Shown here piece by piece: positions 5,216 through 5,482 of a stretch of 5,482 nucleotides of DNA. Numbering within the stretch: position 1 is the first letter of the stretch; every line of letters begins with the position of its first letter. The DNA lies in the NCBI GenBank assembly GCA_030044695.1, contig JASIDM010000129.1:1-5482 (forward strand). The letters are read 5' to 3'. The stretch comes from Thermoplasmata archaeon (GTDB lineage Archaea; Thermoplasmatota; Thermoplasmata; Lutacidiplasmatales; UBA184). The translations under genes and the position numbers were made by a program. The notes below the pieces were generated by a model. The model was given only the letters and a program-made list of their open reading frames with translations. It searched no databases and was not told the DNA's origin.

Positions 5216-5482
5216 TCAGCGGAAGAAGAGCCCGCCCGCGACGCCGGCGAGGAACAGGACGGCGAAGGCGAAGTGCCATCGGAACGCCGTTCGGACCGGG
5301 GCGTCGCCCGTTCCGAACCGAAGGTCGACCAGCCCGACCCCGATCGCGATGGTCACGAGGGCGAGGTCGTACGCCCATCCCAGCCCCTCCGCCCAGCCGA
5401 AGAGACCGAGCAGGACGAGCGCCACGCCGTGAAGGACGCCGATCGCCATCAGCGAGCCCCGCCGTCCGAACCGGACCGGGAG
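5216..5482 (-). CDS. C-terminal part of a UbiA-family prenyltransferase (5' end outside window)
   Basis: The frame is open from the window edge to TGA 5218-5216, giving 88 visible residues. It starts with 'LPVRFGRRGSLM', which corresponds to the 'P-x-R-F-G-x-x-x-A-L' segment near the C-terminus of UbiA-type enzymes. Three hydrophobic segments follow, around 'GVLHGVALVLLGLFG', 'LALVTIAIGVGLVDL' and 'FAFAVLFLAGVAGGLFF', the last ending the protein. UbiA proteins are integral membrane enzymes that transfer a polyprenyl chain onto an aromatic acceptor (quinone synthesis) or, in archaea, onto glycerol phosphate (ether lipids). The C-terminus resembles the 4-hydroxybenzoate/futalosine-pathway (MqnP) type more than the lipid type, but the Asp-rich catalytic motifs are outside the window. 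An ATG at 5449 is internal, not the start. The gene is upstream of arcS on the same strand. Confidence 0.7.
   Translation of the reverse strand, partial: LPVRFGRRGSLMAIGVLHGVALVLLGLFGWAEGLGWAYDLALVTIAIGVGLVDLRFGTGDAPVRTAFRWHFAFAVLFLAGVAGGLFFR

Noticed and set aside
1..5482. CRISPR arrays, insertion sequences, integrase or attachment sites at the tRNA
   Set aside because: No regularly spaced repeats, no transposase-like protein, and no repeat of the tRNA 3' end elsewhere in the window were found by eye.

Overview
The window looks like a chromosomal segment of a high-G+C archaeon. Three things point that way: a full-length archaeosine synthase (ArcS, an archaea-specific tRNA-modification enzyme with a C-terminal PUA domain), an archaeal-style PhoU paralogue, and AT-rich TATA-type promoters, one of them apparently giving a leaderless mRNA. 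The proteins are arginine-rich and not strongly acidic, which argues against haloarchaea. A high-G+C Thermoplasmatota-type lineage is my best guess, but this is inference from style and not a proven placement.

Left part (1-1798): the 3' end of a rightward gene, probably a thymidylate-kinase-like protein, converges on and overlaps a leftward pair. That pair is phoU-like (755-1756) followed by sixA-like (148-687). It is a small phosphate/phospho-signalling unit: a PhoU-type regulator and a SixA-type histidine phosphatase. The phoU start is best placed at the ATG at 1756, just downstream of a TATA box and a 16-bp inverted repeat.

Middle (1799-2308): about 510 bases without a convincing gene. 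It begins with an AT-rich island carrying TATA-like boxes that could fire both ways. It then holds a long GC-rich hairpin (1842-1905) and at least two more inverted repeats. This could be a structured non-coding RNA or a long structured leader of the next gene.

Right part (2309-5482): a rightward TehB-like SAM-dependent methyltransferase (TTG start, 2309-2932) faces a leftward block. In transcription order that block is the C-terminal part of a UbiA-family prenyltransferase (partial), a possible 55-codon leader ORF, arcS, and a tRNA-Val(UAC). The possible leader ORF is joined to arcS by a GTGA stop/start overlap. The arcS stop codon lies inside the tRNA gene, using its U8-A9-G10. Release of the mature tRNA by RNase P from a common transcript would therefore remove the arcS stop codon. 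The product of arcS modifies G15 of tRNAs, and this tRNA has a G at that position, so the linkage of enzyme and substrate gene is the most interesting arrangement here.

No mobile element, CRISPR array or obvious defence system is visible.
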